A stretch of DNA of 64,000 bases from JACCZX01 sp963801035 (GTDB lineage Bacteria > Pseudomonadota > Gammaproteobacteria > Burkholderiales > Burkholderiaceae_F): the NCBI GenBank assembly GCA_963801035.1, contig CAWDDF010000004.1:248001-312000 (forward strand), given 5' to 3'. Positions 35,484 to 46,242 of this stretch are shown in pieces (the first letter of the stretch is position 1; each line of letters begins with the position of its first letter). Below the pieces are notes generated by a model, which did no database searches, was not told where the DNA came from, and saw only the letters and a list, made by a program, of their open reading frames with translations. The translations under genes were made by a program, and so were the position numbers.

Positions 35484-36458
35484 ATGAAACCAATCCGATT
35501 CGCCGCCGGGCTACTGCTCGGCGCGACGTTGATATCCACCAGCACACTCGCCACCGCGCAAGACTTTCCAAAGGGTCCGATCAAACTGATCGTTCCCGTC
35601 CCGCCCGGCGGTGGCGTCGATCTGTTGTCGCGAACGCTCGCACCGAAGATATCGGCCAATCTCGGCGTGCCGGTCGTGGTCGAGAACAAGCCGGGGGCGA
35701 GCGCGGCGATCGGCACTGCGGAGCTGGCGAAGTCGCCGCCGGACGGCTACACGATTCTGATGGCGTATTCGGCGCACGCGACGAATCCGATCTTCAGCCA
35801 GCAGCTCTCGTACGACGCCGACAAGGATTTCACGCCGATCGTGTTCGTCGGCTACATCCCGCTGATCCTCGTCACGAATCCGGCGAGCGGCTTCGATTCG
35901 GTGCAGAAGGTGATCGAGACCGCACGCGCGAAGCCGGGCACGGTCGCTTATGCCTCGGGCGGCGCGGGCGCGGGTGCTCATCTGTCAGGCGAGCTGCTGA
36001 AGTACACCGCGAAGATCGATCTGACTCACGTGCCGTACAAAGGCAACGCGCCGGCGCTGAATGACATTCTCGGCAATCAGGTGCCGATCATGTTCGACAC
36101 GATCACGACCGCGCTGCCGCACGTGAAGGCCGGCAAGCTGCGCGCGCTCGCGGTGACGAGTCCGAAGCGCTCTCCGCTTGCACCGGACGTTCCGACGATG
36201 ATCGAAGCCGGGCTGAAGGACTTCGAGATCAGCGCCTGGTACATGGTGCTCGCGCCGCGCGGCACACCGCCCGCCGTCGTGCAGAAGCTGAACGCCGAGA
36301 TCAACAAGGCGATGCAGGATCCCGAAGTGCGCGAGCGGCTCGGCAGCCAGGGCGTCGACTTCGTCGGCGGCACGCCGGAAGAAGCACAGAAGTTCATGCG
36401 CTCGGAGATCGAGCGCTGGGCGCGCGTGGCCAAGATCACCGGAATGAAAGGCAACTAA
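35484..36458 (+). CDS. Bug-family (tripartite tricarboxylate type) periplasmic binding protein
   Basis: 324 residues. ATG 35484 follows an AAGGAG site. A signal peptide (about 1-26, ending ATA) precedes the Bug/TctC fold: PIKLIVPVPPGGGVD near the N-terminus, VVENKPGASAAIG, and VPTMIEAGLKDFE in the C-terminal lobe. These proteins bind small carboxylates or aromatic acids. No TctA/TctB membrane subunits are adjacent, which is common for Bug genes. It heads the catabolic cluster through 39.6 kb. Confidence 0.92.
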   Translation: MKPIRFAAGLLLGATLISTSTLATAQDFPKGPIKLIVPVPPGGGVDLLSRTLAPKISANLGVPVVVENKPGASAAIGTAELAKSPPDGYTILMAYSAHATNPIFSQQLSYDADKDFTPIVFVGYIPLILVTNPASGFDSVQKVIETARAKPGTVAYASGGAGAGAHLSGELLKYTAKIDLTHVPYKGNAPALNDILGNQVPIMFDTITTALPHVKAGKLRALAVTSPKRSPLAPDVPTMIEAGLKDFEISAWYMVLAPRGTPPAVVQKLNAEINKAMQDPEVRERLGSQGVDFVGGTPEEAQKFMRSEIERWARVAKITGMKGN

Positions 36459-36470
36459 TTGACTTCGAAC

Positions 36471-37352
36471 ATGCGTCTGTTCGACCTGCACTCGCACTGG
36501 GGCACGAAGCGCGGCTACGTGCTGCAGACGCCGGAAGACCTGGCGCAGCAGCAACGCACGTGGGGATCGTCGCCGACGTACGACACCGAAGAGCAGATGG
36601 CGGAATACTTTCGCCGCAACAACGTCCGCACGATTCTGGATTTCGGTTTCACCAAGAACATGACGCTCGACCAGGTGCGTCCGTATCACGATTACGCGAT
36701 CGAAACGCAGCGGCGCTTCTCCGACGTGATCTTCGGCAACTGGCTGCAGATCGATCCGCGACTCGGAGGCGCGGCCGTCGACGAGATCGAGCGCTGCATC
36801 GACGAAAGCGACGGCTTCATCGGCTACTGCGTGTCCGCCGCCGGAATGGGCTTCCCCGCCAGCGACCCGATCTACGACCCGTTCTATCGACTCTCGCTCG
36901 ACAACGACATCCCGGTGCTGGTGCTGGTGGGCTACACCGGCTCGGGCGCGGGCATTCCGGGCGGCAAAGGCGTCAAGCTCGATCTTTGTCACCCGCGCTA
37001 CGTCGACGAGCTCGCGATCAACTATCCGACGCTGAAGATCATCACCGGCCGGCCGGCGTGGCCGTGGCAGGACGAGATGATCGCCGTGATGCTGCACAAG
37101 CCCAACGTGTGGGCCGAGCTGCACGGCTGGTCACCGAAATATCTGACCGAGCCGCTGCGACGAGACATTGCGCGCCGCCTGAGAGATCGCGTGATGTTCG
37201 GCGCCGACTACCCGCTGTTCCGCTACGAACGCCTGGTGGCCGATTGGAAGACGCTGGGCTTCGAAGAAGAAACGCTCGAGCGCGTGTTCCATCGCAACGC
37301 CGAGAAGCTGTTCGCGCCGCAGCTGCAAAAGACGCTGCAAACGCAGCACTAA
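36471..37352 (+). CDS. Amidohydrolase-2 family metal-dependent hydrolase/decarboxylase
   Basis: About 293 residues, related to the ACMSD-type amidohydrolases that decarboxylate or hydrolyse ring-derived acids. The metal motif DLHSH is at the N-terminus; a central HP-containing segment and the terminal FGADYPLFR carry further ligands. ATG 36471 is preferred, but a TTG at 36459, directly after the binding-protein stop, is also in frame. Its partners suggest a cytosolic step in breakdown of the acid taken up through the Bug protein. Confidence 0.87.
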   Translation: MRLFDLHSHWGTKRGYVLQTPEDLAQQQRTWGSSPTYDTEEQMAEYFRRNNVRTILDFGFTKNMTLDQVRPYHDYAIETQRRFSDVIFGNWLQIDPRLGGAAVDEIERCIDESDGFIGYCVSAAGMGFPASDPIYDPFYRLSLDNDIPVLVLVGYTGSGAGIPGGKGVKLDLCHPRYVDELAINYPTLKIITGRPAWPWQDEMIAVMLHKPNVWAELHGWSPKYLTEPLRRDIARRLRDRVMFGADYPLFRYERLVADWKTLGFEEETLERVFHRNAEKLFAPQLQKTLQTQH

Positions 37353-37357
37353 TTGTT

Positions 37358-38152
37358 GTGGATCTCGCGCTGCAGGATCGCGTTGCCGTCATCGGCGGAT
37401 CGAGCGAAGGTATCGGCTTCGCGATCGCCGAACTGTTCGCGTCCGAAGGCGCAGCGGTGACGCTCGTCGCGCGCCGCCAAGAACCGCTTGAAGCTGCAGC
37501 CGATATCACTGCGCACCAGAACCGGCGCGCGCGTGCTCACGGTCTCCGCCGACATCCGCCGCGCCGAGGACTGCGCCCGCATCATCGAATCGGCCAAGGC
37601 CGAGTTCGGCCGCATCGATGTGCTGGTCAACAACGACGGCGCGCCGCCGCTCGGCCTGCTCGATGAGTTCGATGACGCCGCATGGGACAAGGCGGTGCAG
37701 CAGAACCTGATGAGCGTCGTGCGCCTGTCACGCCTTGCGCTGCCGTTGATGCGCGCCAACAAGTTCGGACGCATCGTCAACATCACGGCGCTTTCGGCGC
37801 TGCAGCCGATCGCTCGCTTCGGTCTGTCGGTCTCGACGTGGGCCGGCGGTGATCGGCTACGCGAAAACGCTGTCGCTCGAGGTCGCGGCCGACCAGATCA
37901 CCGTCAACACGATCTGCCCGGGAAGAATCGCCACCGGACAGGCTCGCCAAGGTCTTCGGCGCCGGCTCAACGCAAAGCGCAGACGAAGACGCCGAAATGC
38001 TCGCGCGCATCAAGAAAGAAATTCCGATGCAGCGCGTGGGAGAACCGCACGAGATCGCAGGCCTCGTCGGCCTGCTCGCTTCGCCCTACGGCGCCTACAT
38101 CACCGGCGCAACGTTTCACGTAGACGGCGGCCGCCGCGCAAGCCTGCTGTGA
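37358..38152 (+). pseudogene. Short-chain dehydrogenase/reductase-family protein, three frameshifts, catalytic YxxxK not seen
   Basis: GTG 37358 starts a family-typical Rossmann fold: GGSSEGIGFAI, the DIRR segment, then VLVNNDG in the next frame. Frame breaks occur near 37515, 37845 and 37935; the end (ITGATFHVDGGRRA) stops at 38152. The rebuilt protein has about 263 residues. Where the catalytic Tyr-x-x-x-Lys should precede the helix VIGYAKTLSLE, the sequence reads SVSTWAG, so both catalytic residues appear absent even allowing for the indel. It starts five bases after the amidohydrolase stop. Confidence 0.8.
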
Positions 38153-38172
38153 ACTTCCAACCCGACTGAGGA

Positions 38173-39573
38173 ATGCGCAGAGTCCATTCCCTGGTACTCG
38201 CGCTCGCTCGATTTTGAGCAGCTGCAGCGCGACTACCCGCCGCCGCCCGATTACTTCCGCACCACGTACCGCATGCCGCGCGATGCGCTGCGCGCGTTGC
38301 AGGAAAAGCGTTTTCTGGCGACGGTGAAGCGCGGCTGGGAGATTCCGTTCTTTCAGCGTCACTGGCGCGCCGCCGGTCTCGAGCCGGGCGACATCCGCAG
38401 CCTGGATGATCTGCAGAAGATTCCGCCGTACTCGGTGCACGAGATTCGCGAAAGCATCGAGCGCAATCCGCCGTTCGGCGACTTCATGGGCATGTCACCG
38501 GAAGACGGCAAGCGCATGCCGCTGGTGCTGCAAACCAGCGGCGGCACCACCGGCCTGCCGCGCCCGATGCTGTATGCACCGGTGGACCGCGAGACGATGG
38601 CGATTCTCGGCGGGCGCCGCTTTGCGCTGCACGGCATTCGGCCCGGCGATCTGGTGCTGGTGACGTATGCGCTCGGCTTGTCCAACGGCGGCATGGCGCC
38701 GCGCGAAGCACTGTGGCGTTACACCGGTGCGATTCCGGTGATGGCCGGCAGCGGCGCCACCACGCCGACGCGGCGGCAGGTCGAGCTGATCAAGGCGTGG
38801 AAGATCAACGTCATCCTCGGCTTCCCCGCGTACCTGCGGCACATGGCGCTGGTCGCGCGCGACGAGATGGGAATCGACGTTCGCACGCTCGGCGTCCGGC
38901 TGATCGGCACGCATCTCGGCCGCGAAGATCGCCGCGCAGATCGAGAACCTGTGGGACGCGCCGTGCTTCGACATGTACGGCACGCACGAGAGCGGCATGA
39001 TGGGCGCCGAGTGCCAGCATCAATCCGGCCTGCACGTGCAGGAAGACGCTTTCATTCTCGAAGTGGCCGATCCCGACACCGGGCGCATCCTGCCCGACGG
39101 CGAAAAGGGCACGCTCTATATAACAACGCTCTACAAGTGGGGCGCGCCGCAGATCCGCTTCAACGTCAACGACATTTCGGCCTACGCCACCGACACCTGC
39201 GCGTGCGGCAGCACGATGCGGCGACTGCAATGCATCTTCGGCCGCGCCGACAACATGGTGAAGCTGCGCGGCGTGAATGTGTTTCCCGAGGCGGTGGGCG
39301 CCGTCGTCGTCGAAGATGCGCGCTCCAACGGCGAGTATTTCTGCGTGGTCGATCGCGTCGGCGAGGCGGGCACCGACGAGATGACGGTGATGGTGGAGGC
39401 GCGCGACACGTCCGTCGATACAGCAAGCGCTGAAGACCGACCTCGAACGCCGCATGAAGGAAGTGCTCGGCGTTCGCGTCACCGTCGAAATACACGGCAG
39501 CGGCGCACTTGATAGCTACACCGGAACGTCAAAGACTTCGAAAGTGAAGCGGTTGGCGGATCGGCGTAAGTAG
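38173..39573 (+). CDS. Phenylacetate-CoA ligase-like acyl-CoA synthetase (at least two frameshifts, start unclear)
   Basis: AMP-forming ligase activating a carboxylic acid to its CoA thioester. The nucleotide motif LQTSGGTTGLPRP, the FDMYGTHESG acid/adenine motif and FGRADNMVKLRGVNVFP are present. Frame breaks are near 38925 and 39415; the true end (TSKTSKVKRLADRR) stops at 39573. The coding-like frame is open back to 38153 without an ATG, so an early indel probably separates it from the ATG at 38173. The cluster of binding protein, hydrolase, SDR and ligase suggests aromatic or alicyclic acid catabolism. Confidence 0.82.
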
Positions 39574-39755
39574 CGCGTGAATATGTGCAACGGAGGTATG
39601 AGTAGCGCTCCCGCAATTCACGAACTCAAAGACTCTTGGCGCAACTAGCAACGAGATAGTTCAGTGGCGAGCATTTCGAAAAATAATTTAGTACGTAATT
39701 TCGCTCTGCTGGTTTTAGGGAGCGGGTTCCCATTGCCGAAGCCCATGCTGCCCAG

Positions 39756-41123
39756 TCAGACCCCCCAGACTTTAGGGTGTTCGTCACGAAGTTCCTTCAG
39801 CCCGAACTCTTGTATGGGTATTTCGAGAACCTTCGCCCGTGCAAGTTCCCAATCACCACTCCTTTCGTACAGGCGAATTACGAGATCTCCGAAGGGCTTT
39901 GCGCTCGAAAGATGGTCTTCCGCGATGACAGCGATCCAAAATAGGGCGTATTCGCCTAGCTGATTATTGTCCTTCAGCATGGACACGAAGCCCGTGGCGA
40001 GCGCGGTCTTGTCTTCCACCTTTCCGCAAACTTTGTAGATGTGTTTCGCAAGATTTGGGAATCGCGAAATGAGTCCGGGCAGCTGCTCGATAGTCGAAGC
40101 GCTGTGGTTGTGAAGGATCTCCAAGATTCGCTCTGCGTCCGGTTCCTCCGTTCGCTCATCTTTCAATAGATCTAGCAGTACCTCAATCTGCTGGGCTTCT
40201 AGATCGAGATTATCGTCATCATCGAGTTCTAGTTCTACTCCGGAGGCGACGGACACCTGTTCGAACAAGTTATGAGCGTCCTTCGCTTCGACCACGTCAA
40301 GGAGTGCCTGCTGGATCGCTGTCAGCTTTGTTTGAGTGTCAACAGCGCCGTCATCAAAAGCTGTCTTACTAGGATTGACATTCAGTGCCTTGCTTCCTAG
40401 AAGCTGTTGTATGCGCAAGAAGTCCTGCAACAGAACGTCCTGAGATGCGTCGAGCAGGCAGAAGTCGTCCATGAATCGGAGCATGCATTCGGATTTGAGC
40501 TCGCCTGAAAGATCAACAAACTTCAAAAACTCATTGCCTAGCATTTTTGCGGGATAAATTCCTTGCGGAAGAAAATCGACGCTCCTGCCCGCGTTTATTT
40601 CTCGGCAGAATTTAGAGAAAGCTGCTGAGTCCTGGTCCGATACGTCTTTACAGGCAGCGAACCAATGCGTGAAGTCGTGCTGGTATATCGAATTGAAGTA
40701 CGAGGCGATATCGAAACTTAACGAGTGCTTAAAAGCAAACTTGTGCGCGGCAAGGTCGTTTATGTAATCGTAAAACGCTGTGTGAACCGGGATAGGTTTC
40801 CCGTCAACGAAGCGGTACCCATACGAGAAACGTTCAGTGCTTACCGCCGGGCGGAATATCGATCTGTTTCGGTACACCAAGTCATACAGAAAGAATTCCG
40901 CGACCGGATCAAGTTTCAGGGTTCTTCGCAGATGCCCTCGAGGCTTGGTAGCGTAAGTGCGATATTGCGAGAGAAAGCTGTCGCCAGGAAACTCATCTGA
41001 TAGGACTTGCTTGCTTATGTACTCTGCAATCGCAGCGCTGTGATGACGAATCATCAGCAGGTTTGTCGTTAGTGGAAAAAGAGAGCCTTTGAAGTCCCAC
41101 TCGTAAAATTCCACCGTGGTCAT
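39756..41123 (-). CDS. Defence-type reverse transcriptase (UG/DRT-like)
   Basis: 455 residues in a clean frame. The palm motifs are clear: motif A SFDIASYFNSI with Asp138, motif B LPQGIYPAKM at 185-194, and motif C FMDD at 217-220, where most reverse transcriptases have YxDD. There is no maturase or integrase domain. The C-terminal half (about 270-455) has a strongly acidic stretch followed by helical repeats, as in the single-gene defence reverse transcriptases (Abi and DRT groups). I lean to a DRT5-like group but cannot prove it. It is the last gene of the nine-gene minus-strand defence run, 54 bases after the NERD gene. Confidence 0.8.
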   Translation of the reverse strand: MTTVEFYEWDFKGSLFPLTTNLLMIRHHSAAIAEYISKQVLSDEFPGDSFLSQYRTYATKPRGHLRRTLKLDPVAEFFLYDLVYRNRSIFRPAVSTERFSYGYRFVDGKPIPVHTAFYDYINDLAAHKFAFKHSLSFDIASYFNSIYQHDFTHWFAACKDVSDQDSAAFSKFCREINAGRSVDFLPQGIYPAKMLGNEFLKFVDLSGELKSECMLRFMDDFCLLDASQDVLLQDFLRIQQLLGSKALNVNPSKTAFDDGAVDTQTKLTAIQQALLDVVEAKDAHNLFEQVSVASGVELELDDDDNLDLEAQQIEVLLDLLKDERTEEPDAERILEILHNHSASTIEQLPGLISRFPNLAKHIYKVCGKVEDKTALATGFVSMLKDNNQLGEYALFWIAVIAEDHLSSAKPFGDLVIRLYERSGDWELARAKVLEIPIQEFGLKELRDEHPKVWGV

Positions 41124-41177
41124 GAATGGGCTATGCGACGCCGAATTTCCGGATAAGGACTATTTGCCCGAAAGGGA

Positions 41178-41960
41178 TCAAACATTGGCGCGCTCCTGCA
41201 CACGAATGAAGCGAGAAAGGTGGAACGCCGCAAGCTTTACGTCTTCTGGCGACATCCTTGTCTTTTCCTGCTCTAAAAACGCGGGTAATGCCTTCGGTTC
41301 AAGCACCCATATGTCGGGAACAGGTGGAGCAGGAGGCTCTACAAACCACCCGGGAAAAACAACAACCGGCCGCACGGTGAAGTCCTTGCCACAGCTCTCG
41401 GCCAGTAGTGCCTTCACCCACTGCGCCTGTGCCCTCGCTTGAACAATGGGATCGCGATCGGGCTCAAGATTTCCTTTCCAAAGCTTTTCTCCATCGAAGC
41501 GAATTCGAATATCGCCTCGTACTGGTTTCGACCACGTCTTAGTTTCAACAGTAAACACTCCGGCAGGCCCGACGATGATGTGATCGACATTAAAGGTCTT
41601 GCCAACGACATCGTGAAAAACCTCATAGCCGCTTATCCGCAACCGCTCAAGAAACTGGCCCACTGCTTTCTCGCCCTCGATGGCGCGATTGAGATTACGA
41701 AAAGTCGGCAATAGACGAAACCAATACCAAACCAGGAAAGCGAGCGTGACGAGCGCGATTGACGTAAATAGCCACGGGGAGGGTTGTTTCGGCAAGAAGT
41801 GGCGGACCCATTCAAAAACCGCAAATGAAAGCGCGGTGGTGAAAGCAATAATCGCAGGCACTAGCTTGTCGTCAAAGAGCTCCTCTTTCTGCTTTTGAAG
41901 CGATTGGCCAGGTAACCTCAACGGCTTGTCTTTCAGCGGCGACCTAAGTTCACGTTTCAT
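41178..41960 (-). CDS. Membrane protein with NERD nuclease-related domain
   Basis: 260 residues. A charged N-terminus precedes two membrane helices (about 34-52 and 58-80). The NERD domain (about 95-200) shows the endonuclease-like acidic pattern FNVDHIIVGPAGVFTVETKTW, with Asp, then Glu-x-Lys, as in PD-(D/E)xK folds. The clean frame sits 65 bases after the Mrr-like gene and 54 before the reverse transcriptase, suggesting cotranscription. Confidence 0.86.
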   Translation of the reverse strand: MKRELRSPLKDKPLRLPGQSLQKQKEELFDDKLVPAIIAFTTALSFAVFEWVRHFLPKQPSPWLFTSIALVTLAFLVWYWFRLLPTFRNLNRAIEGEKAVGQFLERLRISGYEVFHDVVGKTFNVDHIIVGPAGVFTVETKTWSKPVRGDIRIRFDGEKLWKGNLEPDRDPIVQARAQAQWVKALLAESCGKDFTVRPVVVFPGWFVEPPAPPVPDIWVLEPKALPAFLEQEKTRMSPEDVKLAAFHLSRFIRVQERANV

Positions 41961-42025
41961 CTTGTATTACCTGCGCCTTGCCGCGGCGCTCATGTTCGTG
42001 GCAGCAGCCACCAGCAAGCTCAAGT

Positions 42026-42833
42026 TCATGCTGATCGCGTCCCGCGACAACTCGGAAAATTTGAACATCCATAGAACGACTGTCCCGCTGACGTTCCCTT
42101 GGTCGCTTTGCGCAACACCAGCTCGAGCCGCAATTCGGACAGACGTGTTTGACTGCCGTTGAAGTCGGTTCCGTAGCGCGAGGTTTTGCTTCTATTGGCT
42201 TCGAGGAAATGGATTGACGAATCTCTCGTTCGAGCTGAGCTCCATCGACGAGCTCAATCTCACGGCCAGATGCAAAGCGCTTAGCTTCCTCGGTAAATCT
42301 GCCTGACGTAACTACAAAGCTTCCAGCTGCGCGGTGCGCTGCCATCACGCCGTATAACTCTCGTACGGGCTCAACGCCCACGCTGATCGCTCGCCACTGC
42401 TTGCACTGCACGAGATAGCGGTCCGCGCCCTTCTTCATTGTTAGGTCAACCCCGCCATCCGCACCCCCTCCACCAGTTTCGACTACAGAGAATCCGCGCC
42501 GATGGAAGTATTCACCGATGAGGCGTTCGAAATCCTGCCAAGTCAGCTCACTAGCAGCGCGTGATCCGCTCGTGTGCGCCACGTCGTTGTACAAGGCTCG
42601 CCGTTTGCGCTGCTTAAGCGCAGCGACTACTGAACCAACAAGAAGCAACAAAGGAAGCAGCCATTGCCCAACCGATGGCACCTGCCTTGATAAACGTGCG
42701 GAACATCAGCCCGCCCACGTCCTTGCGTCGCCAGTCGGGGTCACCTCTATGTTTGAAGTCAACCGCAAATGACAAAGGCGATGAGCGCCGCTATAACGCC
42801 TACCCACCACGGGAAGCGAGCGGTCAACTCCAT
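42026..42833 (-). CDS. Mrr-type restriction endonuclease with N-terminal membrane helices and C-terminal zinc ribbon (frameshifted)
   Basis: ATG 42833 follows a GAGGA site and begins FPWWVGVIAALIAF, the usual first helix. Indels between about 42760 and 42680 interrupt it before the second helix (WLLPLLLLVGSVVAAL). The nuclease core is clean: the WQDFERLIGEYFHRRGF start, then GGADGGVDL and VQCKQW, the PD-(D/E)xK catalytic residues of Mrr enzymes that cut modified DNA. A last indel near 42118 hides a topoisomerase-type zinc ribbon (CPNCGS, then CSNFPSC) ending at a TGA at 42026. Confidence 0.83.
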
Positions 42834-42919
42834 GACGTCCTCAGCAGCGCTCGTTCGTTTGCGTCCCATTCATCCTCAATGCATATCGCGACAACGATCC
42901 ATCGCGCTACGTCTACCCG

Positions 42920-45900
42920 TTACTCACTCTCAAATCCATGACTAGTGAATTTCAGCGTGCGGCTGTTCTCGGTGACAGTGCGGACAAGCTGATCGGGTGC
43001 GCCTTCCGGTAGTGACACATCAATCTCTAGGGTGACCATTACCTCTGATCCGACCGGACCGGCAAGATGCGCGATCACCTCGTCGGCGATGCGGCTCGCA
43101 TCTCGGCCGACCCGCGCAGGATCCAGTCGTACGGTGCCGTGGAATCGACGCAGTGCCGGTGCGGGGATAGAACCGGGCTTAACCGCCGTCGTTCCGGTAC
43201 CAGTTCCATTAGCCGGCGGAGTGCTCGGCGGCGGCGCAGTAGTTTCGGCATCTATCTGTTTCCGCGCCGGATCAGACTTAACCACGAGTCCCGAGCTATC
43301 GACGGAGAGCGATATGACCTGCCCGCAACGCAGTCCCCGATAACGGCCAGCACTTTCGTCGTAGGCTCTCGGCATAAGCGAAACTGTCAGACATCCATGT
43401 CAATAGTTCGACGCCATCGCGAATCGCCTGTATTAGTACCTCCGGCCCAGCAAGCCTCGGCAAATAGAGATAGCGCGCGAAGTCTTCCACTAACTGCTTG
43501 ACCGGCGCGTGTCTCGCCGCGCCACAGCGGCACTTCGTCGAGGTACTTGCGCAGAACGGTCGAACCAAGTGTTGTGATAAAGAGATCGTCACCCTTGAGT
43601 TTCTTACTTGCGCGCGCCGCGAGCGCATCACTGCCGGCGAGACGAGTTGCGTGCCAACTGATCGGTGATTGTGGCGTTGGCTGCTCTGGCACTAAAAGCC
43701 ACTGGAATGTCTCGGGCAGTCGCGCGGTCACGGCACCGTCTGCGGCTTGCATTTGCGTCTCTGCTTGTCGAGCTTGGTGAGGATCCAGGTTGAGTGCTTT
43801 CTGCTCGGCCAGGATCGACTTCCACGCAAGGTACTTGCGTAGCGCCTCATCCAGATCCTGCAGACGCATCTTGTCAGCGGCGAGAAAGACCAATGTGTTG
43901 CGGTAAAGACGAGGGGTATTACCGCGCGACTCGAGGATCGCGCGCGCCGCTGTCTCTGCAGCGTTACCCGGTTCTTTCGAGTACGCATGCTCAGGGGGCA
44001 GCACGACCAGCCGCGCATCGAGATCATCAGGGACGTCGGCGCCCGAACGCGGTAGCGGATGGATGCGCGCGAAATCGCCCATCTTCCGCAGATCGGAGCG
44101 CAGCCGCTCGTCCATTTCTTGCGCCGCTTTATCGGGATCGCGTTTGAGCTGCTCGGCACGATCCTCCGCAAGCTTCGTGACCGTCGGCTGCGTGGCGTAC
44201 CAGAAGCGCGGACCATCTTGATAGAGGTAGGTCGCAGCGGCCGCGAGCCGCCGCAGCGCGTCGCCGAAGACGGCTGGCGACTCGCCCGGCATCACGCAGC
44301 CGAGTTTCACTCGACGATCCTCAAGACCACGATGCGCAGCCGTCGACGGTGGGCGCCGAACCAAGATAGATGGTGCGCGCCACGCGCCGTGTTGCGTGCA
44401 GCTTGCCAAGGTTCGGTTGCTCGGAGTCGATCTTGAGCGGCAGGGAGGTCGGCCCGTCCACGTCCTTCTCGATAATGGGCGCCCAGTTGTCTGAGAGATA
44501 ACGGGTCAACTCGGATTGCACGCGCGCGATCGTCGATGGGAATTGTCGACGGCAGGATCAGCGGGTTGCGATCGCCCTTCTCCCACAGACTGTGGATCAC
44601 TGCCGCCATCAGGCGCAGGACGCCGCGCGTGCGCTGAAACTTCACTAACGTGGACCAGTCGGCGTAGAGCCGGTCGAAAATCTCAGGGTGAATCGGGTAC
44701 GCCGCTTGAATGCGCTTCTCGTAGTCGCCGCTGCGGCACTCGGGGGAAACTCCGCCGCTTGGGAGTGATAGAGATCGGCGAAGGCGCGCGCGCTCACATC
44801 GCGCTGCTTGAACGCTCGGGCCCGGCGAGCGGCTCGAACAGTCGCCGACGCACGATCTCGAAACCCTCTTCGGCGGTCGCCGGCCGCCACGAAGACTCCA
44901 CTCGCCCAACTACATTGCGCAGCCGGTCGAGCGCTTCGCGCCCGCGGATACCGCCGACTTCCACGTCGTCGGCTTGGGCGTGCGGCGAGCCCGACGTGTC
45001 AGAGGCTGGCAACGAGATCACTAGCAAGCAATTACCTGCAAGCTTCGCCGACTCAGTGAGCGCCTGCGCGAAGGTGAATTGGGTCTCGAAGCCGCCCGCC
45101 GGCAGGTCACTTTGATCGTGAAGCTGGCGCGCGTACGCGACCCACTCATCAACGAGCACCAGGCACGGTCCGTACTCCTTGAACAGCTCGCGCAGCACGT
45201 CGCCTGGATTCGTTGCGTTTTCGTCGTCGGCCTTGATGCGCGCAAATGCCTTCTTGCCGCCAAGCTGCCACGCAAGCTCGCCCCAGAGCGTGCGCACTAC
45301 CGTGCCGTCCGTCTTCGTGATGGGATTGCCCGGCGAAATCTTGTTTCCGACCAGGACAACGCGCTTGGCCTTAGGCAGGCTCTTCACGCCCGCCTCGGCG
45401 AGCACGGCGTCGATGCCAGCAGCTCGCCGTGGCGTTCGCACCGGAAAACAAGTGGTAAAGCGCAAGCATCGAGTGGGTCTTGCCGCCGCCGAAGTTGGTC
45501 TGCAGCTGCACGACCGGGTCGCCGCCTTTGCCCGAGATGCGCTGCACGCCGCCAACAAGCAAGCGCTTCAGACTCTCTGTGAGGAACGTGCGGCGGAAGA
45601 ATTCTTGCGGCTTCTTGTATTCGTCCGAGCCTTCGCCCAGGTGCACCTGCCAAAGATCCGCCGCGAATTCCGCCTGCTGGTAACGGCCGCTTGCGACGTC
45701 AGCGTGTGGAGTCACCACTTCGCGCCAAGGCTTGAGCGTGCCGGTCGACGACGCCTCAATCAGCGAGCCGCCGGCCTTGCGCTTCTCGCTTCGCACCTGC
45801 TCATCGAACGTGAGCCGGCGCAGCTCCATCTTCATCTTGTCGACTTCGTCGGCCTGGGTCGCCGACATTGCCGTGAGAAGGCGCGCCATCGAATCGAGCG

Positions 45901-46238
45901 CGCGATCGGTGTCGTCGCTGGAGAAAGGATTCTGATGCGCCCACTTGTTGCGAACGTCGCGAAGCTCCTGCACCAGCGAACGTTCGGCGCGACCCAGCGT
46001 CCGCGCGAAAGACGTCGTTCCAAGCCTCCCACATCAGCTTCGAGCAGCCCGGCGACATCCCATTGCGCGATCGGCTTCTCGGCCGAGCATCGGATCTTCG
46101 GCGAAGCGCGGATCGCGTCCATCCGCACGCTGCCAGCCTTGTACGGCTGTCTTGCACTTCGCGTTCGACAAACGGCGCGATCCCATCGCGGAGCAATTCC
46201 ATCGCCTTGCCGACACGTTCTTGATTGGTGATGGCCAT
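42920..46238 (-). pseudogene. DUF499 ATPase with N-terminal HEPN-like segment, broken by many frameshifts
   Basis: Anti-phage-associated DUF499 family, about 1,100 residues when rebuilt. ATG 46238 follows AGGAG, five bases after the preceding methylase stop. The N-terminal region carries RNKWAH, a HEPN RNxxxH motif (about 45950-45935). The ATPase region has the P-loop NFGGGKTHS, and LVLVDEWVAYARQ with the Walker B acidic pair. The conserved C-terminal segment (RRFHGTVRLDPARVGRDASRI) ends at 42920. I count roughly eight to ten frame breaks (for example near 46165, 46020, 45440, 44810, 44530, 44340, 43480), yet residues remain family-like between them, so the gene may be functional in the living cell. 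Confidence 0.82.
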
Positions 46239-46242
46239 TGGC

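Noticed and set aside
35985..37124. 379-codon minus-strand frame opposite the Bug and amidohydrolase genes
   Set aside because: Spans two clear plus-strand genes and has no family-like sequence.
39756..41123. Retron or group II intron
   Set aside because: No structured repeat RNA, maturase or endonuclease domain is visible beside the reverse transcriptase.
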